A stretch of 37,622 bases of DNA, from positions 1 through 37,622 of the forward strand of contig JAJUJD010000010.1 of the NCBI GenBank assembly GCA_029267315.1, written 5' to 3'. The position numbers and the translations under genes were made by a program. The notes beneath the pieces were generated by a model. It was not told the origin of the DNA and did not search any database. It worked only from the letters and a program-made list of their open reading frames with translations. Positions 1 to 9,894 of this stretch are shown here, in pieces. This DNA is from Alcaligenaceae bacterium. Lineage in GTDB: Bacteria; Pseudomonadota; Gammaproteobacteria; Burkholderiales; Burkholderiaceae_B. Position 1 is the first letter of the stretch; each line of letters begins with the position of its first letter.

Positions 1-82
1 CGGCTACATCTATCACTACGCCTTTGCAATGATCATCGGGATCATGGCTTTATTAACCTTTTTCGTGCTGACGGTTCACTGA
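1..82 (+). CDS. nuoL: NADH-quinone oxidoreductase subunit L, C-terminal end (partial)
   Basis: Open frame ending in TGA at 80-82, overlapping the ATG of nuoM (82-84); identity rests mainly on synteny with nuoM-nuoN. Confidence 0.6.
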   Translation, partial: GYIYHYAFAMIIGIMALLTFFVLTVH

Positions 83-1581
83 TGGCTAGCGATATGGCGT
101 CTTCTACATTTCCATGGTTAACGCTTGCGATTTTCGTGCCTATCGTCGCCGGCCTGCTAGTACTGCTGGTCGGCCGCGATGAACGGCCCGAACTGACGCG
201 GGTGTTGTCGCTGGTCGGTGCCGTCCTCGGCTTTCTGGTGACCATTCCGCTGTATACGGGTTTCGACCCCTATACGGCCAACATGCAGTTCGTTGAACTG
301 ACCCCCTGGATCGAAAACTTCTCGGTCAACTACCACCTCGGTGTTGATGGAATCTCCCTGTGGTTCGTGTTGCTGACCGCTTTCATCACCATCATCGTGG
401 TGCTGGCGGGCTGGGAAGTCATCACCAGCCGCGTGTCGCAGTACATGGGGGCTTTCCTGATTCTGTCTGGCCTCATGATCGGCGTGTTCGCTGCGCTTGA
501 TGCCATGCTGTTCTACGTGTTCTTCGAGGCCACGCTCATTCCGATGTATCTCATCATCGGTGTGTGGGGCGGTCCGAATCGCGTATACGCAGCATTCAAG
601 TTCTTCCTGTACACGCTGCTGGGCTCACTGCTCATGCTGGTGGCATTCCTGTACCTGTGGCACGTGTCGGGCGGTTCCTTCGACATTCTGACCTGGCACA
701 AGACGGCCCTTGCCCACACTCCGCAGGTCCTGATCTTCCTGGCTCTGCTGGCTGCTTTTGCGGTGAAGGTGCCGATGTGGCCGGTGCATACTTGGTTGCC
801 GGATGCCCACGTGGAAGCGCCTACGGGTGGTTCTGTGGTGCTGGCCGCCATCATGTTGAAGCTGGGTGCCTACGGCTTCCTGCGTTTCTCTTTGCCCATC
901 GTGCCAGATGCATCGCAGTCGCTTTCCTGGCTGATGATTTCGCTCTCTCTGATTGCCGTCATCTATATCGGCCTGGTCGCCATCGTCCAGCAAGATATGA
1001 AGAAACTGGTGGCTTATTCCTCCGTGGCTCACATGGGCTTCGTGACGCTGGGCTTCTTCATCTTCAACCAGGGTGGCCTGGAGGGCGGTATCGTGCAGAT
1101 GATCTCGCACGGTTTCATTTCCGGCGCAATGTTCCTGTGCATTGGCGTTCTGTATGACCGTCTGCACAGCCGCGAAATCTCCGATTACGGCGGTGTGGTC
1201 AACGTCATGCCCCGTTTCGTCACCTTCTTCGTGCTGTTCTCCATGGCCAATGCGGGTTTGCCTGCCACCTCCGGCTTCGTGGGTGAGTTCATGGTCATTA
1301 TTGCCTCGGTCCAGTACAACTTCTGGATTGGCCTGCTGGCTGCCACTTCGCTGATTCTGGGTGCTTCGTATTCACTGTGGATGCTGAAGCGAGTGGCCTA
1401 TGGTGAGATCACCAACGACAAGGTGCGCGGCATGAGCGATATCAACGGCCGTGAATTCTTCATTCTCGGGGTGTTGGCGATTGCAACGCTTTACATGGGT
1501 ATTTATCCCAAGCCCTTTACGGATGTCATGCACGTGTCGGTCGATGCGCTGCTCCAGCACATCGCAATCTCGAAACTGTAA
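82..1581 (+). CDS. nuoM: NADH-quinone oxidoreductase subunit M
   Basis: 499 aa polytopic protein with NuoM/Mrp antiporter-like motifs (FFEATLIPMYLIIGVWGG, VKVPMWPVHTWLPDAHVEAPTGGSV, KLVAYSSVAHMGFV). Confidence 0.97.
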   Translation: MASDMASSTFPWLTLAIFVPIVAGLLVLLVGRDERPELTRVLSLVGAVLGFLVTIPLYTGFDPYTANMQFVELTPWIENFSVNYHLGVDGISLWFVLLTAFITIIVVLAGWEVITSRVSQYMGAFLILSGLMIGVFAALDAMLFYVFFEATLIPMYLIIGVWGGPNRVYAAFKFFLYTLLGSLLMLVAFLYLWHVSGGSFDILTWHKTALAHTPQVLIFLALLAAFAVKVPMWPVHTWLPDAHVEAPTGGSVVLAAIMLKLGAYGFLRFSLPIVPDASQSLSWLMISLSLIAVIYIGLVAIVQQDMKKLVAYSSVAHMGFVTLGFFIFNQGGLEGGIVQMISHGFISGAMFLCIGVLYDRLHSREISDYGGVVNVMPRFVTFFVLFSMANAGLPATSGFVGEFMVIIASVQYNFWIGLLAATSLILGASYSLWMLKRVAYGEITNDKVRGMSDINGREFFILGVLAIATLYMGIYPKPFTDVMHVSVDALLQHIAISKL

Positions 1582-1587
1582 GCCTCG

Positions 1588-3078
1588 ATGACCATGCAAA
1601 CTTCATTTGACTTCGTTTTGGCTCTGCCCGAGATCCTGTTGTTGATCATGGCGGCCATAGTGCTGCTGATCGATGCCTTCAGCAAATCCGAGACTCGACA
1701 CGCCACGTTTCTCCTCAGCCTGGCATCGCTGGTGATCGTCACCGGCATTTCCGTATTGCAGTGGAATGCCGGAGTTTCCGGGTCCACCTTCAGTGGTCTG
1801 TTTGTGGTGGATTCCCTGGCCCACTTCATGAAAGTGGTTTCCTATCTGGCAGTCATTGCCACGCTGATCTATGGTCGCGGCTACAACGAAGCTCGCGACA
1901 TGACGCGCAACGGCGGTGAGCTCTATTCACTGACGCTGTTCGCCTTGTTAGGTCAGATGGTCATGATCTCCGCAGGAAGCATGCTCACGGTGTACCTGGG
2001 CCTGGAACTCATGTCCTTCGCTCTGTATGCCTTGGTGGCGGTGCGTCGCGATCACCTGCCTTCCAGTGAGGCTGCCATGAAGTACTTCGTACTGGGTTCC
2101 ATGGCTTCCGGCGTGCTGCTCTACGGTATGTCCATGGTGTATGGCGCCACGGGCACTCTGGATCTGGCCAAGATGGCCGACATCATCGGTTCGGGCCAGG
2201 CTGAGCGTCTGCCGCTGGTCTTCGGTGTGGTGTTTATCGTAACTGGCCTGGGTTTCAAGCTGGCGACGGCTCCCTTCCATATGTGGTCACCAGACGTCTA
2301 TCAAGGTGCGCCCACTTCGGTAACACTGATCATTGCTGCCGCTCCCAAGTTGGCCGCACTGGCGATCACCCTGCGCTTGCTGATCGATGGCCTGCACGGT
2401 CTGGCCATTGACTGGCAGCCGATGCTGCTGGTGCTGTCGGTGCTGTCGCTGGCTATCGGTAACCTGACAGCCATCATGCAGAAGAACTTCAAGCGCATGC
2501 TGGCCTACTCCACGATCTCGCACATGGGCTTCGTGCTGCTTGGCCTGCTTTCCGGCGTAATTGACGGTTCTACCGATACCGCCGGCCTGGCGTACGGCTC
2601 CTCGCTGTTCTACATGATCATCTATGTGCTCACCACGCTGGTGACCTTTGGTCTGATCATGCTGCTGAGCCACCGTGGCTTTGAGTGCGAAAACATCTCC
2701 GATCTGGCTGGTCTCAATCGCCGCAACCCCATGATGGCTGCCATGTTGCTGCTGTCCATGTTCTCGTTGGCCGGCATTCCGCCGCTCGCGGGCTTCTATG
2801 CGAAGCTGGCAGTGCTGCAGGCGGTGATCGGCGCCGGTTATCTGTGGCTGGCAGTCTTTGCAGTGGTCATGTCGCTGATTGGCGCCTTCTACTATCTGCG
2901 TGTAGTGAAGGTGGCCTACTTTGACGAGCCCGACGGCGAGGTCGGTGCCCTGGACAACGGTGTTCTCACCAACGGCCTTATGACTATCAATGGTCTGCTG
3001 GTTCTGCTGTTTGGTCTTCTGCCGGGTGGCCTGATGGCGCTCTGCGTCAACGTGGTCCGCCAGTCCCTTCAGTTCTGA
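1588..3078 (+). CDS. nuoN: NADH-quinone oxidoreductase subunit N
   Basis: 496 aa; motifs [21 protein letters not shown] and [18 protein letters not shown]; directly follows nuoM. Confidence 0.97.
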   Translation: MTMQTSFDFVLALPEILLLIMAAIVLLIDAFSKSETRHATFLLSLASLVIVTGISVLQWNAGVSGSTFSGLFVVDSLAHFMKVVSYLAVIATLIYGRGYNEARDMTRNGGELYSLTLFALLGQMVMISAGSMLTVYLGLELMSFALYALVAVRRDHLPSSEAAMKYFVLGSMASGVLLYGMSMVYGATGTLDLAKMADIIGSGQAERLPLVFGVVFIVTGLGFKLATAPFHMWSPDVYQGAPTSVTLIIAAAPKLAALAITLRLLIDGLHGLAIDWQPMLLVLSVLSLAIGNLTAIMQKNFKRMLAYSTISHMGFVLLGLLSGVIDGSTDTAGLAYGSSLFYMIIYVLTTLVTFGLIMLLSHRGFECENISDLAGLNRRNPMMAAMLLLSMFSLAGIPPLAGFYAKLAVLQAVIGAGYLWLAVFAVVMSLIGAFYYLRVVKVAYFDEPDGEVGALDNGVLTNGLMTINGLLVLLFGLLPGGLMALCVNVVRQSLQF

Positions 3079-3086
3079 GCAGGCGG

Positions 3087-3665
3087 ATGAATCAGTCTTT
3101 CGCCGTCTGGTTGCTCATTCTGCTGTCTTTGGTGACGGCAAACCTTCCCTTCCTGGTGGAGCGTCCCTTTCTGGCGCTCCCCTGGAAGCAGAAGGGTGAA
3201 TCCGCCCGGCCGTCATGGCTGCAGTGGCTGAGTTCCATCGTTTTCTTCGCTGCGCTGGTTGGTATTGGCGCAGCGGCAATGATGCTGATCGGTCAAGGCG
3301 TTTTCGCTGCAACAGACGCCGCTTCGGTGGCGCGCTTTGTGGGCATACTGTTGGCACTCACGTCGGCGGTGGCCCTTGTGCTGGCCTACCCGGGCTGGCG
3401 CAACCGAGGCCTGAAGATCCAAAAGAATTTTTTTGAAAGGCTGCTTGAGCTCTTGGCGTTCTACGCTCTGGTCGGCGTGCTCGGGTTTGCATTCGAAGCG
3501 AATCTGGGCAACCGCTTTCCGCAGGGCTGGGAGTTCTACGCCATCACGCTTTGCCTGTTTCTGGTACTTGGTTACCCGGGTTTTGTCTGGCGCTACCTGA
3601 TGAAACGCAGGGCCACTGCCCGCGCCGACAGGCGCGCCAAAACAGACGCCATGGCCGCGCACTGA
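3087..3665 (+). CDS. DUF2818-like integral membrane protein, apparently with an extra central hydrophobic segment
   Basis: 192 aa; N-terminus AVWLLILLSLVTANLPFLVERPF and C-terminus ERLLELLAFYALVGVLGFAFEANLG...QGWEFYAITLCLFLVLGYPGFVWRYL resemble the DUF2818 protein found after nuoN in Burkholderiales. Confidence 0.75.
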   Translation: MNQSFAVWLLILLSLVTANLPFLVERPFLALPWKQKGESARPSWLQWLSSIVFFAALVGIGAAAMMLIGQGVFAATDAASVARFVGILLALTSAVALVLAYPGWRNRGLKIQKNFFERLLELLAFYALVGVLGFAFEANLGNRFPQGWEFYAITLCLFLVLGYPGFVWRYLMKRRATARADRRAKTDAMAAH

Positions 3666-3690
3666 CGCGGCGATCCATTCTCTCGCACCC

Positions 3691-4542
3691 ATGTCTCACC
3701 TCATACTTCAATCTCCCAGCCTGACCGCTGCGCATGTGGAACAGATTGCCGCCCTGGTATCGGCCTCCGGGGTACAGGAACTTGGGCCAACGGCCGTCAG
3801 ACTGTTGGAAGCAGACGCTTCCGAAAAAGCGGCTGTTGCCGCTCAGTGCGAGGCTTATCGCATGGATTTCGCTTTCCTGCCGGAAATCGATCTTCTTCGC
3901 GAAATGCGTATCCTCGCCATGGATATGGATTCCACCCTGGTCAACATTGAATGCATCGACGAGATTGCCGATGCCGTGGGGCGCAAGCCTCAGGTGGCGG
4001 CAATTACGGAAGCGGCCATGCGTGGGGAAATCAAGGATTTCTCGGAAAGTCTGCGACGTCGTGTGGCCTTGCTTGAGGGCGTGCCCGAAACGGCCTTGTT
4101 GGAAGTATATGAAGAGCGGCTGCGTCTGAACCCAGGGGCAGAACGGCTTGTCGCCACGGCGAAGAAGCATGGTCTGAAGGTGCTGTTAGTCTCCGGGGGG
4201 TTCACATTCTTCACGGAGCGCCTGCGCGAGCGCTTGGGCCTGGACGCGGCACACTCCAATGTTCTGGAAGTCGTCGAAGGCAGGCTGACCGGCCGCGTCT
4301 TGGGCGATATCGTCGACGCACACGGCAAGGCCGCTCGGCTACAAGCGCTGGCAGAAGAGCTGGGGGCAGGCACGAACCAGATTATCGCTGTGGGCGATGG
4401 TGCGAATGACCTCGAAATGATGGCACACGCCAAATATTCTGTCGCCTACCGGGCCAAGCCTGTCGTACGTCAACAGGCTGCCTTCGCCCTCAATTACAGC
4501 CCGCTGGACGCCATTTTGAACTGGTTCCGGTTGTCCTTCTGA
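3691..4542 (+). CDS. serB: Phosphoserine phosphatase
   Basis: 283 aa HAD protein; AMDMDSTLVNIECIDEIAD, LVSGGFTFF and VGDGANDLEMM motifs. Confidence 0.96.
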   Translation: MSHLILQSPSLTAAHVEQIAALVSASGVQELGPTAVRLLEADASEKAAVAAQCEAYRMDFAFLPEIDLLREMRILAMDMDSTLVNIECIDEIADAVGRKPQVAAITEAAMRGEIKDFSESLRRRVALLEGVPETALLEVYEERLRLNPGAERLVATAKKHGLKVLLVSGGFTFFTERLRERLGLDAAHSNVLEVVEGRLTGRVLGDIVDAHGKAARLQALAEELGAGTNQIIAVGDGANDLEMMAHAKYSVAYRAKPVVRQQAAFALNYSPLDAILNWFRLSF

Positions 4543-7500
4543 TTGGTCTTCCCCAGTGACCGCAAAAGCTCGCGCAAGGCGTCTACGCGCGCCTTGAGTG
4601 GCAGCCCTTCCTTGAATTCCAACCTGAGCCTGTCCTGGCCGGAGAGCTTCACGTCGCGCCGCGTCTGGACCAATTCGATAATGCGCATGGGATCAACCTC
4701 GGGCTTGGCCGAGAACTGAATCAGTGCCTGACTTTCGGCGGCATCCAGCTTGACGACGCCCAGCGGTTCGGCAAGGAGTCGCAGCCTATGAGTGGCAAGC
4801 AGGTTCTGCGCGGCCTCCGGTAATTTGCCATAGCGGTCGATCAGTTCTTCCTGAATCAGGATGATCTCATCTTCATCGCGTGCATGGGAGAGCTTCTTGT
4901 AATGCCCCAGGCGTGCATGAATGTCCGGACAATAATCGTTGGGAAGCAAGGCAGAGGCATGCAGGTTGACTTCGCACTTGGCGTCGAAAGGCGATTCGAG
5001 ATCCGGTTCTTCCCCTGCCTTCAGAGCGCGTACAGCCTCGTTGAGCATATCGGTGTACATGGAGAAGCCGACTTCCTGAATGTTCCCTGATTGCGATTCC
5101 CCCAATACCTCTCCTGTGCCACGGATCTCTAGGTCGTGCATGGCCAGGAAGAAGCCTGAACCCAGTTCCTCCATGGCCTGAATGGCCTCAAGCCGCTTCT
5201 TGGCGTTGGACGTGATGGCGTCTTCGGGAGGGGTCAGCAGATAGGCGTAGGCCTGATGGTGTGAACGGCCCACACGACCGCGCAGCTGATGGAGCTGAGC
5301 GAGACCGAGCCTATCGGCCCGATGAATCACAATGGTGTTGGCCGTCGGTACGTCGATGCCAGTTTCAATGATGGTGGTGCACAGGAGCACGTTGTAGCGT
5401 TGCTGATAGAAGCCTTTCATGACTTCTTCCAGTTCGCGCTCGGGCATCTGCCCGTGGGCCACGGCGATGCGTGCCTCTGGAACCAATTCCTCCAGACGTG
5501 CACGGCGGTTGTGAATGGTCTCGACTTCGTTATGCAGAAAGTAAACCTGACCTCCGCGCTTCAGCTCCCGCAGTAGCGCTTCGCGGATGGTGCTGTTGTC
5601 TTCCCTGCGCACGAAAGTTTTGATGGCAAGCCGCTTTTGCGGGGCAGTCGCAATGACTGAGAAGTCGCGGATGCCTTCGAGGGACATGCCCAGTGTGCGT
5701 GGGATGGGTGTGGCCGTGAGCGTCAGCACATCGACCTCAGCACGCAACTTCTTGAGGGTTTCTTTCTGACGTACACCGAAGCGGTGTTCCTCATCGATTA
5801 TGACCAGGCCCAGGTTCTTGAAGCGGGTTTCCTTGGACAGAATTTTGTGGGTGCCAATGACGATATCGACAGAGCCTTTGGCCAGGCCATCCAGCGCCGC
5901 GCTGACCTCTTTGGATGACCGGAACCGCGACAGCTCAACGACACGTACGGGCCAGTCGGCAAATCGGTCGGAAAAGGTTTGAGCGTGCTGTTCGGCCAGC
6001 AGGGTGGTGGGGCAGAGCAGAGCGACTTGCATGCCATTGGCCACCGCAATAAAGGCGGCGCGTAAGGCGACCTCGGTCTTGCCAAAACCAACATCGCCGC
6101 AGACCAGGCGGTCCATGGGACGACCGGAGGTCATGTCTTCAATGACCGCCTGAATGGCGGCAGCCTGGTCCGGCGTTTCCTCGAAGCCGAAGCCTTCGGC
6201 AAAGGCTTCGTAGTCCTGGAGAGGCAGCTTGAATTGATGGCCCTCGCGCGCGGCGCGCTGGGCGTAGAGGGCGAGGAGTTCGGCTGCCGCGTCGCGGACC
6301 TGTTTTGCCGCTTTGCGTCGCGCCTTGTCCCATTGGCCAGAGCCGAGCTGATGCAAGGGCGCGTTCTCGGAGTCCGCGCCACTGTAGCGGGATATCAGGT
6401 GCAGCTGGGAAACGGGCACGTATAGAGTGGTGCCGCCGGCATACTCCAGGTTGAGGAACTCCATCACTCCTTCGCCCAGATCCATCTCTGCCAGCCCCAG
6501 GTAACGTCCAATACCATGCTGGGCGTGCACCACAGGGTCGCCTTCGCGTAGCTCGGACAAGTCGCGCACCATGGCTTCGATGTCGCTGGCGCGGTCATGA
6601 CTGCGCCTTCCCCGGCGGCTGGTGCGTGCTTGGGTGGGATAGAGATCGTTTTCCGTCAGTAGGAAAACGGGCTGTTCCGCTAAACCGAAGCCCGTGGACA
6701 AGGGTGCCACGAGCAGGGAGAGACCGGCAGACCGCTCTGGTGCGTCCTCTGTGTCGGTGTCCAGGAACTGAGCCAGCGACTCGACTGCTGTGTCCGGCGT
6801 AATACCGAACTCGCGCAGCATCTGGTCGATGGTTTCCCGACGGCCCGCAGAGTCAGCGCATAGCACGATGCGCCCGGAATGGCTGTCGAGCAAGCGGCGC
6901 AGCGCGGCCACCGGGTCGTCTGCACGGCGCGACACCGCCACATTGGGAACCGGAAGAAAATCAGGAGATGCCTGTTCCCCGCCCAGGCTTAGACGCGGGA
7001 AGCGCTTCAGCTCGCTAAAGAGCCCTTCGTCGTTCAGGAATAGTGATTCGGGCGGCAAGACCGGACGCTCCCGGTCACTTTTCAAAAACTGCCAGCGACC
7101 GTAGGTGTCCTGGCTGAAGTTTCGAATGATGGGTGCCGGGTCGCCAAGGGTCACAGTAATGGCGTCGTCCGGTAGATAGTCGAACAGGGTGGCCGTGCGG
7201 TCGAAAAACAGCGGCAAGTAATATTCGACCCCCGAAAATGCAATGCCGTTACCGATATCTTTGTACGGCAACGCACGGGAAGGGTCGCCTTCAAATACTT
7301 CGCGAAAGCGGGCCCGGAACTGCGTGCGGGCTTCTTCGTCCATGGGGAACTCACGCCCGGGCAGCAGCTGAATCTCCTTCACCGGGTAGAGGCTACGCTG
7401 CGTGTCGACATCGAAGCTACGTATGGAATCGATTTCGTCGTCGAAGAGGTCGATGCGGTAGGGCAGTACCGAGCCCATGGGAAAGAGGTCGATCAGGCTT

Positions 7501-8042
7501 CCACGGATACAGAATTCGCCAGGAGCCGTGACCTGTGTCACATGGGAGTAGTTGGCCAGCGTGAGCTGTTGGCGCAATGCCTGTTCGTCCAACTGCTCGC
7601 CCTGACGGAAAGAAAAGGTATAGGCCGCCAGGAATTCGGGAGGCGCCAGGCGATACAGCGCTGTCGTGACGGGCACGAGCAGTACGTCGACATCATTCTG
7701 CATAAGGGCATGCAGCGTGCGCAGACGCTCAGACACAAGGTCTTGGTGCGGTGAGAAGCCGTCATAGGGCAGGGTTTCCCAATCCGGTAGGCGCCTTACC
7801 CTGAGCTCTGGCGCAAAGAGCGGAATCTCATCCGTGAGACGCTGGGCCGCCAACGGTTCAGCACACAATACCGCCAGCGTGCGCCCTGAATGACGCGCAA
7901 GATCAGCGAGCAAATAACCATCACCGGAACCAGGAGGAAGGGGATGGGCGTGACGCTGGCCCGGCCGCAGGGCTGCGAGAAGTTGGGGAGTGGAGGAAAG
8001 TGAAGGCACGGGGTGAGAAACATTGGCCATGGAGCAAGCCAT
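4494..8042 (-). CDS. mfd: Transcription-repair coupling factor Mfd (start may be the ATG at 8031)
   Basis: About 1180 aa; UvrB-like N-terminus, RID (VVHAQHGIGRYLGL), helicase motifs GDVGFGKTEVALRAAF, DEEHRFGVRQKE, TATPIPRTL. Confidence 0.97.
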   Translation of the reverse strand: MACSMANVSHPVPSLSSTPQLLAALRPGQRHAHPLPPGSGDGYLLADLARHSGRTLAVLCAEPLAAQRLTDEIPLFAPELRVRRLPDWETLPYDGFSPHQDLVSERLRTLHALMQNDVDVLLVPVTTALYRLAPPEFLAAYTFSFRQGEQLDEQALRQQLTLANYSHVTQVTAPGEFCIRGSLIDLFPMGSVLPYRIDLFDDEIDSIRSFDVDTQRSLYPVKEIQLLPGREFPMDEEARTQFRARFREVFEGDPSRALPYKDIGNGIAFSGVEYYLPLFFDRTATLFDYLPDDAITVTLGDPAPIIRNFSQDTYGRWQFLKSDRERPVLPPESLFLNDEGLFSELKRFPRLSLGGEQASPDFLPVPNVAVSRRADDPVAALRRLLDSHSGRIVLCADSAGRRETIDQMLREFGITPDTAVESLAQFLDTDTEDAPERSAGLSLLVAPLSTGFGLAEQPVFLLTENDLYPTQARTSRRGRRSHDRASDIEAMVRDLSELREGDPVVHAQHGIGRYLGLAEMDLGEGVMEFLNLEYAGGTTLYVPVSQLHLISRYSGADSENAPLHQLGSGQWDKARRKAAKQVRDAAAELLALYAQRAAREGHQFKLPLQDYEAFAEGFGFEETPDQAAAIQAVIEDMTSGRPMDRLVCGDVGFGKTEVALRAAFIAVANGMQVALLCPTTLLAEQHAQTFSDRFADWPVRVVELSRFRSSKEVSAALDGLAKGSVDIVIGTHKILSKETRFKNLGLVIIDEEHRFGVRQKETLKKLRAEVDVLTLTATPIPRTLGMSLEGIRDFSVIATAPQKRLAIKTFVRREDNSTIREALLRELKRGGQVYFLHNEVETIHNRRARLEELVPEARIAVAHGQMPERELEEVMKGFYQQRYNVLLCTTIIETGIDVPTANTIVIHRADRLGLAQLHQLRGRVGRSHHQAYAYLLTPPEDAITSNAKKRLEAIQAMEELGSGFFLAMHDLEIRGTGEVLGESQSGNIQEVGFSMYTDMLNEAVRALKAGEEPDLESPFDAKCEVNLHASALLPNDYCPDIHARLGHYKKLSHARDEDEIILIQEELIDRYGKLPEAAQNLLATHRLRLLAEPLGVVKLDAAESQALIQFSAKPEVDPMRIIELVQTRRDVKLSGQDRLRLEFKEGLPLKARVDALRELLRSLGKTNQKDNRNQFKMASSGL

Positions 8043-8059
8043 TATAAAATGCCCGCACC

Positions 8060-9304
8060 ATGAACACCTATCGTACCCGAATCATTGCCATCGTCCCGGC
8101 TGGCGGCGTCGGTCAGCGCGCCGGAACGGCCTACCCCAAGCAGTATCGCTTACTGGCCGGAGAAGCCATGTTGCGGCGTGCAGTGCGTGCCTTGCTTGCA
8201 GATAAGCGCGTGGAGCAGGTCAGGGTAGCGGTATCCGAATCCGACTCGCGCGCGCACGAGGTCTTGGTAGGTCTGCCGCGCACGGAATGCCGGCCCTGTG
8301 GCGGGCCGACGCGGGCAGCGACTGTATTGGGGGCAGTGCGCGATGCTCAGCTGCATCCGGATGACTGGGTACTGGTACACGACGCCGCCCGCCCCGGCTT
8401 GCCGGCAGAGGCACTCGGGCGGCTCATCGATGTCTGTCTGCAGCATGGGCGGGGAGGGCTACTTGCTGAGCCCGTCGCAGACACGGTCAAGCGCGCGCGC
8501 CAGTCGGCCGAAGCTGGGGGGGCCGTCCGCGTGGAGGTATCTGTTCCGCGCGACAACCTGTGGCTGGCGCAAACACCGCAACTTTTCCCAGCTGGGCTGC
8601 TGCTGGCAGCGCTGGAAGCCTCAGCCGATGATCCACGCGTAACGGATGAAGCCTCTGCCATGGAGCTGGCGGGTTACGAGCCATTGCTTGTGCCGGGTTC
8701 CATCCGCAATTTCAAAGTGACCTGGCCGGAAGACTTCGGCATGATGGAGCGTCTGCTGGCGACGGAATCTCCCATCCGGCCAATCGCCAAACCCGCCGCT
8801 GAAGCGCAGGCAATGGAGCAAAAAGTGAATATCAGAGTCGGACAAGGTTTTGATGTACACGCCCTCGTGGAAGGGCGTGATCTCATCATTGGCGGGGTGA
8901 AGATTCCCCACACGCATGGGCTGCTGGGCCATTCGGATGCCGACGTTCTGCTGCACGCCGTGACGGACGCCATACTGGGCGCAGCCGGATTGGGTGATAT
9001 TGGCCGGCATTTTCCGGACACTGACCCCCGTTACGCAGGCGCCGACAGCCGCGTACTACTGCGCGCCGCCATGGAGAAAGTCAGCGAAGCTGGTTGGCAG
9101 GTTGTGAATGTTGATGCAACGGTACACGCCCAGGCACCAAAAATAGGCCCGCACGCCGCTGCCATGGTGGCAAATATTGCGGCCGATCTTCGCGTGGATG
9201 CAGCGTGCGTGAACGTCAAGGCGAAGACGAATGAAAACCTGGGTTACCTGGGGCGCAAAGAGGGCATTGCCGCGACCGTGGTGGCCTTGCTGGCGGGAGC
9301 CTGA
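8060..9304 (+). CDS. ispDF: Bifunctional IspD/IspF: 2-C-methyl-D-erythritol 4-phosphate cytidylyltransferase / 2,4-cyclodiphosphate synthase
   Basis: Single 414 aa ORF. N-half: IspD ([30 protein letters not shown]). C-half from about 8813: IspF ([65 protein letters not shown]). No stop between them. Confidence 0.93.
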   Translation: MNTYRTRIIAIVPAGGVGQRAGTAYPKQYRLLAGEAMLRRAVRALLADKRVEQVRVAVSESDSRAHEVLVGLPRTECRPCGGPTRAATVLGAVRDAQLHPDDWVLVHDAARPGLPAEALGRLIDVCLQHGRGGLLAEPVADTVKRARQSAEAGGAVRVEVSVPRDNLWLAQTPQLFPAGLLLAALEASADDPRVTDEASAMELAGYEPLLVPGSIRNFKVTWPEDFGMMERLLATESPIRPIAKPAAEAQAMEQKVNIRVGQGFDVHALVEGRDLIIGGVKIPHTHGLLGHSDADVLLHAVTDAILGAAGLGDIGRHFPDTDPRYAGADSRVLLRAAMEKVSEAGWQVVNVDATVHAQAPKIGPHAAAMVANIAADLRVDAACVNVKAKTNENLGYLGRKEGIAATVVALLAGA

Positions 9305-9318
9305 TGGCCGAGCCAGCC

Positions 9319-9867
9319 TTACAGGGTATCGCCACCGATGCGGCGATTGCACGGGCAGAGTTCGTCCGTTTGTAAGGCGTCGAGCACGCGCAGAATCTCT
9401 TCAGGGTTGCGACCGACATTCATATTGTTCACCGATACGTGCTGAATGATATCGTCTGGATCGACGATAAAAGTGGCTCTGAGGGCCACACCTTCAGATC
9501 GCTGACGAATTCCAAGTTGGTCCACTAGAGAACCGGTCAGGTCACTGAACTGGTAGTGGCCCAGTTTATCCAGCTCAGGCTGGCTGCGGCGCCACGCCAG
9601 GTTGACGAATTCGTTGTCAACCGAGCCGCCCATCAGAACCGCATCGCGCTGAGTGAATTCTTCCACCAGGTTATTGAAGCCCACGATCTCTGTCGGGCAG
9701 ACAAAGGTAAACGCCTTGGGGTAGAAGTAGATGACCTTCCACTTGCCGGGGAACGAACTTTCCGTGATGTCCTCGAAGGCAGAGACCCCGTTTTCCTCAT
9801 GTTCGTTGAAGCCAGGTTTGACACCTATCACCTTGAACGATTCGAGCTTATCACCTACCGTTTTCAT
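9319..9867 (-). CDS. ahpC: AhpC-type peroxiredoxin (alkyl hydroperoxide reductase C)
   Basis: 182 aa; peroxidatic motif KAFTFVCPTEIVGF and C-terminal CPC (DELCPCNRR); SD-like AAGGAG just upstream of the start. Confidence 0.9.
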   Translation of the reverse strand: MKTVGDKLESFKVIGVKPGFNEHEENGVSAFEDITESSFPGKWKVIYFYPKAFTFVCPTEIVGFNNLVEEFTQRDAVLMGGSVDNEFVNLAWRRSQPELDKLGHYQFSDLTGSLVDQLGIRQRSEGVALRATFIVDPDDIIQHVSVNNMNVGRNPEEILRVLDALQTDELCPCNRRIGGDTL

Positions 9868-9894
9868 CCATGCTCCTTGTTGAGTGAGGGTCCG

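Noticed and set aside
564-1157. 197 aa alternate-frame ORF inside nuoM
   Set aside because: Out-of-frame overlap with a conserved complex I gene; low-quality composition.
6180-6212. CGAAGCC...GGCTTCG stem-loop inside mfd
   Set aside because: Lies within coding sequence for a repeated EAFAEGFGFEE segment; explained by codon repetition.
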